A stretch of 13,315 nucleotides of DNA, from assembly GCA_910584585.1 (NCBI GenBank), contig CAJUBP010000069.1, positions 1 through 13,315 of the forward strand, given 5' to 3'. A program made the position numbers and the translations under genes. Positions 4,192 to 12,988 of this stretch are shown in pieces. The number at the start of each line of letters is the position of its first letter. Position 1 is the stretch's first letter. The DNA comes from an uncultured Lachnospiraceae bacterium (GTDB taxonomy: Bacteria; Bacillota; Clostridia; Lachnospirales; Lachnospiraceae). The notes under the pieces are model-generated. The model was given only the letters and a program-made list of their open reading frames with translations. It was not told where the DNA came from and ran no database searches.

Positions 4192-6468
4192 ATGAAACTA
4201 TTATCAGAATGTAAATCTAAAATCAAGAAACTGCCGCTGAAAAAGGTATATTATCTGCTGTTTCTGCTGTTGGTAATCCTCCCGATTCTGGGGGTTTTGC
4301 TGGCGACGCTGGCGATTTTGAACCAGCAGTTTAAACAGCAGGCCATAGAGAATATCCGGCAGAACCAGCAGACGATCATTGCGGAGCTCAAATCGGATAT
4401 TGACGGAATGTCCATGCGTATGGCAAGTATCGTATTTGCCAATAACAACGAAATTATCCAGGCGGCAGTTGCGGCGGGCGAAGAGACAAACCAGAGATTT
4501 GAATATGCCCAGCAGCTTGCGAATGTGGAAAATCTGTATCTGGAGCCGGAAAAAGATCTGATTTCCGTCTGTTTTTATATGAAAGACAAGAGCAGCGCCT
4601 ATCTGAAAAATTATATCCTGAAGGAAAATGTGTCAGAAACTGACTGGTATCAGGCGGCAATGGAAAAGAAAAATAAAATCTATGTGGGAAGCTATGAGAC
4701 GAAATCTGTCAACGACCTGTTTTACGGCGGAAGAGATGAGATGTTTATCCTGATTTTTGCGCTGGCTCCTGATTATTCCGTGGATCGTTCCGGTAAGGTG
4801 GAAATGGCTGCGCTGTATCATTCCTCTAAGGTTGCGGATCGCATCAAGGAAAATAACAGAAATTATGAAAAGGGAAAGAATTCCCTGGGGTACGCGAGGA
4901 TCACAGACGGGCAGGGCAATTGCATTTTTTCCACTGGTGAGAAAAAGGAAAAGGAGTGGCTGTCAGAGCGAATGTGCGTCAAGTCTCCGGTGGAATTTTT
5001 CGGAAATACCTGGTATGTGGAAAATTATATCCGTCCCGGAGAATTGACGGCGGATTTCGGACGGCTGGCAATTGCGGTGATGGGAACAGCTGTTTTTGTG
5101 CTTTTGCTGGTCAGCTATTTTTCTGTGTATTTTCTGAAAAGCATCGTGAAGCCGGTGGAGGCGGTAAACCAGGGGCTGCGTCAGGTGGAAGAGGGAAATC
5201 TGGATGTTTTCATTGAAGTTCAGGGGCAGTTTGAAATCAGAAATATGATTCATCAGTTCAATGTTATGGTACAGCGGTTAAGGGCATTGATCCGGGAATA
5301 TGAGGAAAAGGTAAGGAAGAACAGGAAAAGTCCTTCCGACTGTCTGGCGGAACTGGTGGAGAGAAAAAGTACGCCGGAGCAGATACGTCAGGAAAATCCG
5401 GAATTTTTTGAACATGAGTATCTGGTGCTGGGAATGTATGCTGATTATGGAAGCGGCAAAAAACAGAGCAGGGATTTGGGAGAAGAGATGCTGAAAAGCT
5501 TTTACCGGAATTCCCAATACGCCTCCAAATGCTGCGCCTATATGGAAACGCCTTCAGTGATTTATCTGATGTATCGGGCGCTGGAACCGGAATATCTGGA
5601 GAAAGCGAAGTCGCTGATGAAGGAGCTGCAAAACAGCGCCGGAAAGGAATTCGGCATCTCCCTGTTTGTCTGTATCGGGGAAAAGCAAAAAGGAGCGGAA
5701 AATTTTCTGGAGAGCTTTTCACAGGTGGAGCGGAAGATGTCCCTGCGCCATTTGATGGGCAAAGAGCGGATTTTGGCGCTGGAAACAGAGCTGAAAGAGG
5801 CGGACAGGATTCTGGAAATGTCAGGGGATTGGAGCAGGCTGGCAGACGCGCTGTATCTTGCGGATGAAAAGAATGTAACAGAGGAAAGGGAAAAGCTGTT
5901 TGATCGGATTGAACCATATGAAATGGAAGAAATCAGAATCTATATGCTGTCTGTAATTCTGGCAGTGTGCAGGCGGTTTGAAAAAGGAAATGACAGCTTT
6001 ACGGAAATGTTTGGACAAGAATTTGAATACAGTGAGAAAATCGGCCGGATAGAAGACCGCAGGGAAGCGCGGATCTGGCTTTCGAATTATTTTGCCTGGA
6101 TTATAGAATACGCAGAGTCCAGGCTGGAAATTCAGGAAACGGATATGGTGATAAAGGCAAAACGCTACATTGCGTCTCATTACGATGATCCTTCTCTGTC
6201 CTTAGGCCAGACGGCAGAATACGTGGGGCTGAATGAAAAGTACTTTACCAACAAGTTCACGAAAGAGGCCGGGGAGACTTTTTCGGAATATCTGGCTTCG
6301 GTTCGGGTTCAGAAGGCAAAACAGCTGCTTCGAACCACCAGTTTTAAGGTGTATGAGATTGCGGAGATGGTAGGATATCATAATGTGGAAAGCTTTAACC
6401 GGGCCTTTAAGAAAATCAGCGGAGTGAGTCCCACCAAATACCGGAATGGAGAAAAGACAAAAGGTTGA
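4192..6468 (+). CDS. Membrane-bound AraC-type transcriptional regulator with Cache-like sensor and HAMP
   Basis: This 758-aa protein is a one-component membrane sensor and regulator. Helix 1 is at about residues 20-43 (YYLLFLLLVILPILGVLL), followed by an extracytoplasmic region of about 245 residues that should be the Cache-type ligand sensor. Helix 2 is at about 289-314, then a HAMP-like linker (SIVKPVEAVNQGLRQVEEGNLDV) to about 370, a cytoplasmic spacer, and a C-terminal AraC/XylS domain at about 653-752 with two helix-turn-helix units (LSLGQTAEYVGLNEKYFTN and FKVYEIAEMVGYHNVES), ending in the typical GVSPTKYR. ATG 4192 follows AAGGAAGG (4173-4180). The family in Firmicutes usually controls sugar transport and glycosidase genes beside it, and here the binding protein and glycosidase follow. 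Likely target sites are the repeats at 6511-6601. The gene looks intact. Confidence 0.92.
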   Translation: MKLLSECKSKIKKLPLKKVYYLLFLLLVILPILGVLLATLAILNQQFKQQAIENIRQNQQTIIAELKSDIDGMSMRMASIVFANNNEIIQAAVAAGEETNQRFEYAQQLANVENLYLEPEKDLISVCFYMKDKSSAYLKNYILKENVSETDWYQAAMEKKNKIYVGSYETKSVNDLFYGGRDEMFILIFALAPDYSVDRSGKVEMAALYHSSKVADRIKENNRNYEKGKNSLGYARITDGQGNCIFSTGEKKEKEWLSERMCVKSPVEFFGNTWYVENYIRPGELTADFGRLAIAVMGTAVFVLLLVSYFSVYFLKSIVKPVEAVNQGLRQVEEGNLDVFIEVQGQFEIRNMIHQFNVMVQRLRALIREYEEKVRKNRKSPSDCLAELVERKSTPEQIRQENPEFFEHEYLVLGMYADYGSGKKQSRDLGEEMLKSFYRNSQYASKCCAYMETPSVIYLMYRALEPEYLEKAKSLMKELQNSAGKEFGISLFVCIGEKQKGAENFLESFSQVERKMSLRHLMGKERILALETELKEADRILEMSGDWSRLADALYLADEKNVTEEREKLFDRIEPYEMEEIRIYMLSVILAVCRRFEKGNDSFTEMFGQEFEYSEKIGRIEDRREARIWLSNYFAWIIEYAESRLEIQETDMVIKAKRYIASHYDDPSLSLGQTAEYVGLNEKYFTNKFTKEAGETFSEYLASVRVQKAKQLLRTTSFKVYEIAEMVGYHNVESFNRAFKKISGVSPTKYRNGEKTKG

Positions 6469-6510
6469 TTCTGCGCATTTCTATAGAAAGTTTCGTGCCA
6501 ATATTTCAAA

Positions 6511-6601
6511 ATCAAAGAAAAAACTGAATAAATATCAAGAAAACTGAAGATTAATCAAGTTTGAAAAAATGGATGTCAAACTTTTTATCAAGAAATGTGA
6601 A
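6511..6601 (+). promoter_or_regulatory. Array of four ATCAA..TGAA repeats, candidate operator
   Basis: Four direct copies of ATCAA(A)G followed after 0-7 bases by TGAA start at 6511, 6534, 6554 and 6587, so centres are about 2, 2 and 3 helical turns apart. An additional inverted pair, AAGTTTGA (6557-6564) and TCAAACTT (6576-6583), overlaps the third copy. AraC-type proteins commonly bind direct repeats, and the regulator gene ends just upstream, so these are the natural candidates for its binding sites controlling the solute-binding protein. The sequence is very AT-rich, which makes chance repeats more likely, and no clear -35/-10 pair could be placed. Confidence 0.45.
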
Positions 6602-6673
6602 AATAATAAATTTTTTTTATTTGCAAAACAGATGATAAGGTTTCCGCATGGGAAGCGCAAGGAGGATTCCTGA

Positions 6674-7975
6674 ATGAAAAAGATATTAGTTGCAGTATGC
6701 ATCGCAGTTTCAATTATGCTCATATCAGGGTGCGGGAGCAGCCGGGAGGATACAGAAGGAAATGACAAAATGTCAGGGACGCTGACCTTTGCCATCTGGG
6801 ACGACAACCTTAATGAAGTGATGGAATCAAATCATATGGTAGAAAAGTTTCAGGAGAAATACCCGGATATTGAGATTGAAATCGAAAAAATCAAAGATGA
6901 CAGTGAATACTGGAACATTATGGAAATGCGGGCAGCCGCGAACCAGCTTCCGGATTTGATGCTGAACAAGACGTTTACGCTGTCCCGGTTCCAGGAGGAC
7001 ATGGTGGACTTAAAGGACGCCAAAGCGGCAGAAAACAACATGTGGGCCAAAGAGTACGCCATAGACGGCAGGGTTTTGGGCATCCCCATGACATCAGGGT
7101 ATGAATACGTATATTATTGGAAAGACATGTTTGAACAGGCAGGAGTGGAGGTTCCCGCAACCTGGGAAGAATTCCAGGCGGCGGCAGAGAAACTTCAGGA
7201 TTTTTACGGAGAAGAAGAGGGATTTGCAGCCCTTGCCTGCGGTCTGAAAGATGAGTGGACAGATTATCCCTATATGGAATTCATGCCGGCATTGGAGTCG
7301 GGAAATGGGGAAAATTGGGACGATATGGCGAAGCAGGATATGCCTTTTTCAGAAGGAACGGATATCTTTCAGGCATATCAGAAGGTGGAACGCCTGTTTT
7401 CTTCCGGGGCTTTGGGGCCGAATCCCCTGAACCAGGGAAATAACCAGGCCACCCAGCTCTTTGCGAAACGCAAAGCGGCCATGATAGCGCTGGGCGACTG
7501 GGGGCTTCAGTATATTAAGAATGAGACAGAAGATCTGTCTGGTCTGGGCACCTTTTATCTTCCTGTACGGGAGGGCAGAGAAGAACCTTTTTATGTAATT
7601 GTCCAGCCGGATAACTTTCTGGGAATTACCACTCATTCGGAACATCAGGAGGCGGCAGAGGCCTTTGTGGAATGGTTCTATTCCGAAGACTGGTATCCGG
7701 AATATATACAGAGCATTACTGCCGCTTCCTCCATGTCTAATTTTCCCAAGGATAAAGATCCGGTTCTGGCAGAAGCGGATGAACTGTGCCCGGACAGGAA
7801 GATGGTGTTTTATAACGGCGGCGGCAGTGATTTTACGGCAATCCAAAATGAGATTATCTTTGATTATAAGAAACTGGGAGCGGAAATGGCAGCAGAAGAA
7901 TTTGATTTTAAGAAGAGAATGGAAGAGCTGAACGCAAGGTGGGCGGAGGCGAGGAAAAAATTAAATATCAATTAA
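6674..7975 (+). CDS. ABC transporter solute-binding lipoprotein, family 1
   Basis: A 433-aa extracytoplasmic sugar-binding protein. The signal sequence (MKKILVAVCIAVSIMLISGC) ends in a lipobox with Cys20 as the expected lipidated residue, followed by a Gly/Ser/acidic linker. The mature part has the family 1 hallmarks: LTFAIWDDN at the start of the first lobe, a DLMLN segment, VPATWEEFQAAAEKL, and AKRKAAMIALGDWGLQYI in the second lobe. Length is typical. AAGGAGGA at 6659-6666 is an ideal ribosome binding site for ATG 6674. It captures an oligosaccharide or related ligand for an ABC importer. No permease or ATPase genes follow; the next gene, 106 bases later, is a secreted glycosidase, which suggests that the ligand is a product of that enzyme. 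The membrane components must be encoded elsewhere. Confidence 0.93.
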   Translation: MKKILVAVCIAVSIMLISGCGSSREDTEGNDKMSGTLTFAIWDDNLNEVMESNHMVEKFQEKYPDIEIEIEKIKDDSEYWNIMEMRAAANQLPDLMLNKTFTLSRFQEDMVDLKDAKAAENNMWAKEYAIDGRVLGIPMTSGYEYVYYWKDMFEQAGVEVPATWEEFQAAAEKLQDFYGEEEGFAALACGLKDEWTDYPYMEFMPALESGNGENWDDMAKQDMPFSEGTDIFQAYQKVERLFSSGALGPNPLNQGNNQATQLFAKRKAAMIALGDWGLQYIKNETEDLSGLGTFYLPVREGREEPFYVIVQPDNFLGITTHSEHQEAAEAFVEWFYSEDWYPEYIQSITAASSMSNFPKDKDPVLAEADELCPDRKMVFYNGGGSDFTAIQNEIIFDYKKLGAEMAAEEFDFKKRMEELNARWAEARKKLNIN

Positions 7976-8081
7976 ATTTTAATATTTTCCTTATAGAATA
8001 TAAAGTTTTCAGCCTGCCTGAAAAGCCTGGCAATTTGGCTGCGTTTTGCGGGATCTTTTCATTTTGGTAAGGAGGAGAATT

Positions 8082-10979
8082 ATGCCGAAAAGCAGGTTGA
8101 GTTTTGTGAAAAAGTCCATAGCGGCGCTGTTGGCGGCGGCTATGGCTGTAACGGGTTTTTCGCCGGTCGATCCGATAAAAGAAGTGAAGGCTGAAGGAAA
8201 TATTCATGTATACGCAGATACGCCGGGAGATGTGAATTCGGAAAAATATACATTGACGGCAAATGAGACGGAGGTTCCGGTAATCAAATACAGCGCAAAT
8301 GGAAATCATTTTGATATTGCCCGTTTTTCCTCTTCGGATCCCACGCCGGAATATACCGTGACGGTGAAAGAAGAGATTCAAACGGTAACCGTGTATCCAG
8401 AGAGATATTATCCGAAAGAGAACATAACGATAAGCGAAGATAAAAAAAGTCTCACTTTCCGTATGTCTGACAAGCTTCGGTATGCCTTTGTTATGGTGAA
8501 CGGCGGGCCGGCAGATCAGGCGGGAAAGCCGTATCTGGCGATTATCAATGATCCTCTGGAAAACGAGGCTGATAAACCGGATGTGAATGCGGAGCATGTG
8601 CTGAACGCCAAAACATTTATGGAGAAATATCTCACGGATCATCCGAATGCAGATGCCGAGAAAGCAGTAGAAGCAGGGACGACAAGCGGAGGCGTAGAGT
8701 ATGCGGCTGGACAACTGGTGGATAACAGCACAGCACAGGTGAGATTTCCAAATAAGAGGAAGATGACGGAAAATGATATGACCTATGCCCTTCAGGCGGC
8801 TCTGGATGAGATTTACAAAGAGGGCTCTCCATATGACACACTCTATTTCCCGGCAGGCACATATATCTGTTCCGGCCTTGAGATCAGGAACCGGAAAGGA
8901 AAAGACGTGAAGATTTACCTGGAGGAAGGCGCATTGGTGAAAAACCGTATCCAGGAATGTATGCAGGCTATGGAGCCGGCAATCGGAATCTGGGATTCGG
9001 AGCGCATTACCATTTCCGGCAGGGGTATTTTTGATGGAAATGGCGTAGCAAATTACGAAAAAGACAAACACGATGCAAAAGACAGCTGCCATCAAGGCGG
9101 TGTAATGATTGTCCGCTCTTCCAATATTACATTTAATGACACTTATGTCAGGGACGCAAAGCAGTGGAACTGGGAATCTCATGGCAGCAAAAACTGTACC
9201 TTGAATAATATTAAGGGTCTTACTCCATATCCACAGCCCTGGATAGATGGGTTGGACATGGCAAGCGCGCAGGATCTGACCATCAATGGGGCAATCACTC
9301 TTGGAAATGACGATTGTTTTGCAAGTGGGCATTACAATCCAAGCGATGGATTTACGAGTGATGTTCCAGGTTTTGATCAGTACAATAAGGATTATGCGGA
9401 TTGGGATACAGAAGATTCCTTTAATGTGTCTGTGAATAATACTCTTGGTTGGAGCTGTGCCGGCGGTAATGGGATCCGTATGGGACATAATACATATGGG
9501 CATCAGATGAAGAATTATTCGTTCAACAACCTGAATGCTGTGAATTTTCAGGGAGGCGGAAAAGGAGTTACAGTTCAGAACAGTACAGGGACTTATCCCA
9601 GGTATGAGAATGTGTCTATTAAGAATTGTTCGTTTGATACCACTCGTGTAGGAAGTAATGCGGATATTTTGGGAAAAGCGGACAATAAGATTGCGGAAGT
9701 GACATTGGAAAATTGCTGGTTTTCTAAGCAGGCTGCTACCTTTAAACTTGAAAATATCAAGGACTTGGCAATCAGGGATTTGTATGTGGGAGGAAAATTA
9801 GTTACATATTCCAGCCAGGTTAATACAAATCTTGCGGCTGCTACAGAGAATGGCAGTATCGAAAAGTTAACATTTTCTGCCGGAGGAAAAGATGTGGAGG
9901 AAAATCATCTTCCTGTATTTACCCAGCCTGCAGGCACTGTTTTGGCATACGCAGGCGAACCTCTGGTATTTTATGTAAGGGCGGAGGATGAAGATCTTGC
10001 AGATACGGTTACCTTTGGAGAGGCAGATCTGACAATGACATCAGAAGCGGTATTTGATCAAGCATCTGGCAGATTTAGTTGGACGCCTGCCATGGAGCAG
10101 GTGGGAAAAACCTGTAAGGTAACATTTACAGCGTACGATCATACGCAACAGGCAGTGAGCTATACAGTAAATATAAAGGTTTCTTCCACGCAGAAGAGGG
10201 AGGAACGCTATGTTGCGACGGAAGATGTTCAGGCGCAGAGTTTCCAGAAAGAAAAAGAACGTAATTATGGACGTACGCCTTATTTAACAGTGAAAAATTT
10301 TGGCAATGAGGACTATGGTCTTCTTGGTGAAAATTTTGTAAACGAAGATCTTAATGATAGAACAGATGCAAAATTGGTATTTTTGAAATTTGACATATCA
10401 AAAATAAAGGAAAAAGTAAATGAACTGGCGGAAAATGATAAGATAATGCTTTCTCTAACCAAAATTTCAAGCAAGAATAGTGATGGAATGGGAAAGCCGG
10501 ACACTTTGAAAATAGCAGTTGTGGAAGATGTTGATTCCTGGATAGAAGGCATAGGAACTAAAAACAGCAGAACAGTCCCAACAGATAATAGTGTTACCTG
10601 GATAAAAAGACCGTCCTTTAGCGCATCAAAAGATAACATAGTGACCTGTGATTATACATTATCCCAGAAGACAGCGGATAAGCCAGAAAAAGGAGATGTG
10701 GATGGAGAGGCAGTAAATGCAGATATTACGGATATTGTCAAAAAGGCATTGAAAGAGGAAAAGACTTCCTTAGCGCTGGCAGTTAATAATTCTACCGCGA
10801 ATGAAAATTATTTTGTTAGCAAAGATGGAACCAGCAGCTATACAGGGGCAGAAGACATGGCCCCGGCCATCGTTCTTGACATTCCTCAGCAGCCGGAGAT
10901 CAAAGGCACGGAATCCATGACTTTACAGGAAGGCTACGCAGCGGCAGAAACCGACAGCTTTGCCATTCCTGGGCTTTGA
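8082..10979 (+). CDS. Secreted GH28-like beta-helix glycosidase, N-terminal part (frame broken at 10977)
   Basis: ATG 8082 is chosen because AAGGAGGA lies at 8069-8076. Residues 1-35 form a signal peptide (KKSIAALLAAAMAVTGF, likely cleavage after VKA). A beta-rich N-terminal domain (about 38-165) precedes a right-handed beta-helix (about 220-575) of the polygalacturonase type: FPAGTYICSGLEI, ISGRGIFDGNG, WIDGLD (387-392), GNDDCF (408-413) and GGNGIRMGH (461-469). In GH28, NTD, DD and GHG carry the active site; here Asp389, Asp410 and Asp411 are kept, but GHG reads GNG and the RIK motif is not seen, so the substrate is probably not plain polygalacturonan. An Ig-like domain (about 607-703) and a DNRLRE/CBM96-like domain (about 704-937) follow. 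The frame ends prematurely at CTT TGA inside a further beta domain; the rest continues in the +1 frame. As written the product is a 965-aa secreted enzyme without wall-binding modules. Confidence 0.88.
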   Translation: MPKSRLSFVKKSIAALLAAAMAVTGFSPVDPIKEVKAEGNIHVYADTPGDVNSEKYTLTANETEVPVIKYSANGNHFDIARFSSSDPTPEYTVTVKEEIQTVTVYPERYYPKENITISEDKKSLTFRMSDKLRYAFVMVNGGPADQAGKPYLAIINDPLENEADKPDVNAEHVLNAKTFMEKYLTDHPNADAEKAVEAGTTSGGVEYAAGQLVDNSTAQVRFPNKRKMTENDMTYALQAALDEIYKEGSPYDTLYFPAGTYICSGLEIRNRKGKDVKIYLEEGALVKNRIQECMQAMEPAIGIWDSERITISGRGIFDGNGVANYEKDKHDAKDSCHQGGVMIVRSSNITFNDTYVRDAKQWNWESHGSKNCTLNNIKGLTPYPQPWIDGLDMASAQDLTINGAITLGNDDCFASGHYNPSDGFTSDVPGFDQYNKDYADWDTEDSFNVSVNNTLGWSCAGGNGIRMGHNTYGHQMKNYSFNNLNAVNFQGGGKGVTVQNSTGTYPRYENVSIKNCSFDTTRVGSNADILGKADNKIAEVTLENCWFSKQAATFKLENIKDLAIRDLYVGGKLVTYSSQVNTNLAAATENGSIEKLTFSAGGKDVEENHLPVFTQPAGTVLAYAGEPLVFYVRAEDEDLADTVTFGEADLTMTSEAVFDQASGRFSWTPAMEQVGKTCKVTFTAYDHTQQAVSYTVNIKVSSTQKREERYVATEDVQAQSFQKEKERNYGRTPYLTVKNFGNEDYGLLGENFVNEDLNDRTDAKLVFLKFDISKIKEKVNELAENDKIMLSLTKISSKNSDGMGKPDTLKIAVVEDVDSWIEGIGTKNSRTVPTDNSVTWIKRPSFSASKDNIVTCDYTLSQKTADKPEKGDVDGEAVNADITDIVKKALKEEKTSLALAVNNSTANENYFVSKDGTSSYTGAEDMAPAIVLDIPQQPEIKGTESMTLQEGYAAAETDSFAIPGL

Positions 10980-12909
10980 AAACCCGGAAATCTCTTTATC
11001 CGGAAATACCGGAGAAGGAAAAATCACCTGGGACGGCGAGACTCACCAGATCAAGATTGGGGCGGGCCTTGCAAAAGGCGAATACCCGGTCAAGCTCACA
11101 GCGGCAGAAGGCGAGAAAAAGGCAGAATTTGACTTTACATTGACAGTAACTGAAAATTTCAAGAAAAGTCTTCAGGAACTTTATGACGCGAAAAAAGGCC
11201 TGCCTCAGACAGCTTACACCAGCGCAAGCTGGGAGAAATTCGCGAAAGCCCTGACAGGAATAGAGAATCTGCTTAAAAAAGACAATGTAACGGCACAGGA
11301 GGCAGAGAATGCGCAAAAAGCGCTGGACGAAGCAGAGAAAGCATTGGTAACGCTGGCTTCGGTACAGAAGAAAGCACTGGAAGAGTATCAGGCGGATGAA
11401 AGCAGCAAGGCAGACTATACAGAGGAGAGCTGGCAGGCGTACCAGACCGCGTATCAGGCAGTGAAGAATTTACCCGAAGGATATACGGAAAGCCAGATGG
11501 ATGAGAAGATTACCGCCCTTAAGACAGCCTATGAAGGCTTAACGAAAAAGGACGCTTCCAAGCCCATGACTCCAGAGGAAATCAAAGCAGCTCTGGAAAA
11601 GGCGGCCGAAGACTGCGCCGTGGCAGAGAGTGACAAAGACCTCTACACTGCAGACAGCTGGGAGGCATATCAGACTGCATATCAGGAATTGAAAGATTTG
11701 CAGGGGAAAGAAGGATACACGCAGGAAGAAGCGGAACAGGCGATTGCCAAATTGAAGAAGGCATATCAGGATCTGCAAAAGGCGGAACCTTCCAAACCCA
11801 TGACCCCGGAGGAAATGGAAGCGGCCCTGAACAAGGCAGTGCAGGATTACGCAGTGCCAGCCGGCAATCAGGGGCTTTACACAGAAGAGAGCTGGAAAGC
11901 ATACACAGCAGCGCTGCAGAAGGTGCAGGATCTGCAGAAAACAGGCGGCTATACAGAAGAAGAAATGACCCAGGCTGTAGACGCGCTGCAGAAAGCCTTT
12001 AGCGCGTTACAGAAAAAAGAAGATCCGGAAAAACCCAACCCGGAGAAACCAAATCCGGAAAAACCAAATCCGGAAAAACCAGGAACCCAGCAGCCGGAAA
12101 ACCCGGGCATCAACAGCGGCGTCAAAGTGGAAGAAATTACAGTCAGCGGAGAGATCAGACAGCTTGCCAAAGGAAAATCAATGGCGCTGAAAGCAGAGAT
12201 TTTACCGGAAGACGCTTCTGACAAGAAAATAAAGTGGAGTTCTTCTAATGAAAAAGTAGCGGTTGTCAACGAGAACGGGTTGGTAACGGGCACCGGCAAA
12301 GGGACAGCGGTGATTACAGCGGCAGCTTTGGACGGTTCCGGCGAAACAGGAACCTACGAAGTGAAAGTAGTCAGCCATGCAGTGAAAAAGATTAAACTGA
12401 AGCTGGAGGGCGGCAAGATTGCGTCGGGCAAGAAAATGCCGGTAAAGGCCACGATTTCCGCCACGGGCAAAGACGCCAACAAGAAGCTGGCATGGAGCTC
12501 ATCCAATGAGAAATTCGCGGCAGTCAACGCAAAAGGCACGGTAACAGCTAAAAAAGCCGGCATCGGCAAGACAGTCACCATCACTGCAAGGGCAACCGAC
12601 GGAAGCGGAGCAAGAGCGTCCGTCAAGGTGAAAATTGTGAAGCATTCCGTGAAAAAAGTGGCGTTAAGAGTTAGCAGCAAAACCCTGAAAGCGGGCAAGA
12701 AGCTGAAAATCAAAGCCATTGTTAAGGTTACCGGCAAGACAGCCAGCAAAACATTGAGCTGGACCACATCCAACAAGAAATACGCGACAGTCAACGCGAA
12801 AGGCGTGGTAACAGCCAAGAAAGCGGGAAGAGGAAAAACCGTAACAATCAAAGCTGTTTCCACAGACGGAACCAATAAGAAAGCAAGCATAAAGCTCAGA
12901 ATAAAATAA
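10960..12909 (+). CDS. C-terminal part of the same glycosidase: FIVAR and BIG2 domains, in the +1 frame
   Basis: This frame has no credible start: no ribosome binding site precedes 10960, and it continues the beta domain interrupted in the upstream frame (...FAIPG then FENPEISLSG). Deleting one G of GGG 10971-10973 fuses both into about 1,608 aa. It encodes the rest of the beta domain (to about 11148), four FIVAR-like helical repeats (about 11149-12015, the last two with a 78-residue period and SKPMTPEE starts), a Pro/Glu/Lys linker (four EKPNP-type units), and three BIG2 domains (about 12121-12909), the last two very lysine-rich and ending in KLRIK. Such tails occur on many Lachnospiraceae extracellular enzymes and probably bind the cell wall or substrate; no LPXTG sorting signal is present. 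Without reading the shift, this part would not be made. Confidence 0.85.
   Translation: MPFLGFENPEISLSGNTGEGKITWDGETHQIKIGAGLAKGEYPVKLTAAEGEKKAEFDFTLTVTENFKKSLQELYDAKKGLPQTAYTSASWEKFAKALTGIENLLKKDNVTAQEAENAQKALDEAEKALVTLASVQKKALEEYQADESSKADYTEESWQAYQTAYQAVKNLPEGYTESQMDEKITALKTAYEGLTKKDASKPMTPEEIKAALEKAAEDCAVAESDKDLYTADSWEAYQTAYQELKDLQGKEGYTQEEAEQAIAKLKKAYQDLQKAEPSKPMTPEEMEAALNKAVQDYAVPAGNQGLYTEESWKAYTAALQKVQDLQKTGGYTEEEMTQAVDALQKAFSALQKKEDPEKPNPEKPNPEKPNPEKPGTQQPENPGINSGVKVEEITVSGEIRQLAKGKSMALKAEILPEDASDKKIKWSSSNEKVAVVNENGLVTGTGKGTAVITAAALDGSGETGTYEVKVVSHAVKKIKLKLEGGKIASGKKMPVKATISATGKDANKKLAWSSSNEKFAAVNAKGTVTAKKAGIGKTVTITARATDGSGARASVKVKIVKHSVKKVALRVSSKTLKAGKKLKIKAIVKVTGKTASKTLSWTTSNKKYATVNAKGVVTAKKAGRGKTVTIKAVSTDGTNKKASIKLRIK
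12025..12084 (+). repeat. 15-bp tandem repeat coding for a Pro-rich linker
   Basis: Four units beginning CCGGA at 12025, 12040, 12055 and 12070 encode repeated EKPNP-type pentapeptides between the FIVAR repeats and the BIG2 domains. Units two to four are nearly identical, so copy number may vary between strains. Confidence 0.85.
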
Positions 12910-12988
12910 TGGCCTTCCTGACAGGCATTCCTTCGTTTGTTAGATGATGGAAGATACCGTTCTTCCCACTATAAAAAGGAGAAGAATC

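Noticed and set aside
5264..5917. 217-codon minus-strand frame inside the AraC-type regulator gene
   Set aside because: The Pro/Ser/Phe-rich translation is characteristic of the reverse strand of a Glu/Lys-rich gene; no start signal or family motif.
6478..6489. Perfect 12-bp palindrome TTTCTATAGAAA after the regulator gene
   Set aside because: Considered as a terminator or operator, but it has no loop, no T-tract and is likely by chance in this AT-rich gap.
7968..9503. 511-codon open frame on the minus strand opposite the glycosidase gene
   Set aside because: It lies wholly antisense to the secreted enzyme, has no ribosome binding site, and its product is a low-complexity Ile/His/Arg/Cys-rich sequence typical of an antisense shadow.
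12354..12890. 178-codon minus-strand frame opposite the BIG2 domains
   Set aside because: Repetitive hydrophobic translation mirrors the Lys/Val/Thr repeats on the other strand and is a shadow, not a membrane protein gene.
12911..12945. Weak hairpin (AATGGCC...GGCATT) after the glycosidase gene
   Set aside because: The stem is short with a bulge and the following sequence is not a clear T-run, so a terminator cannot be supported.
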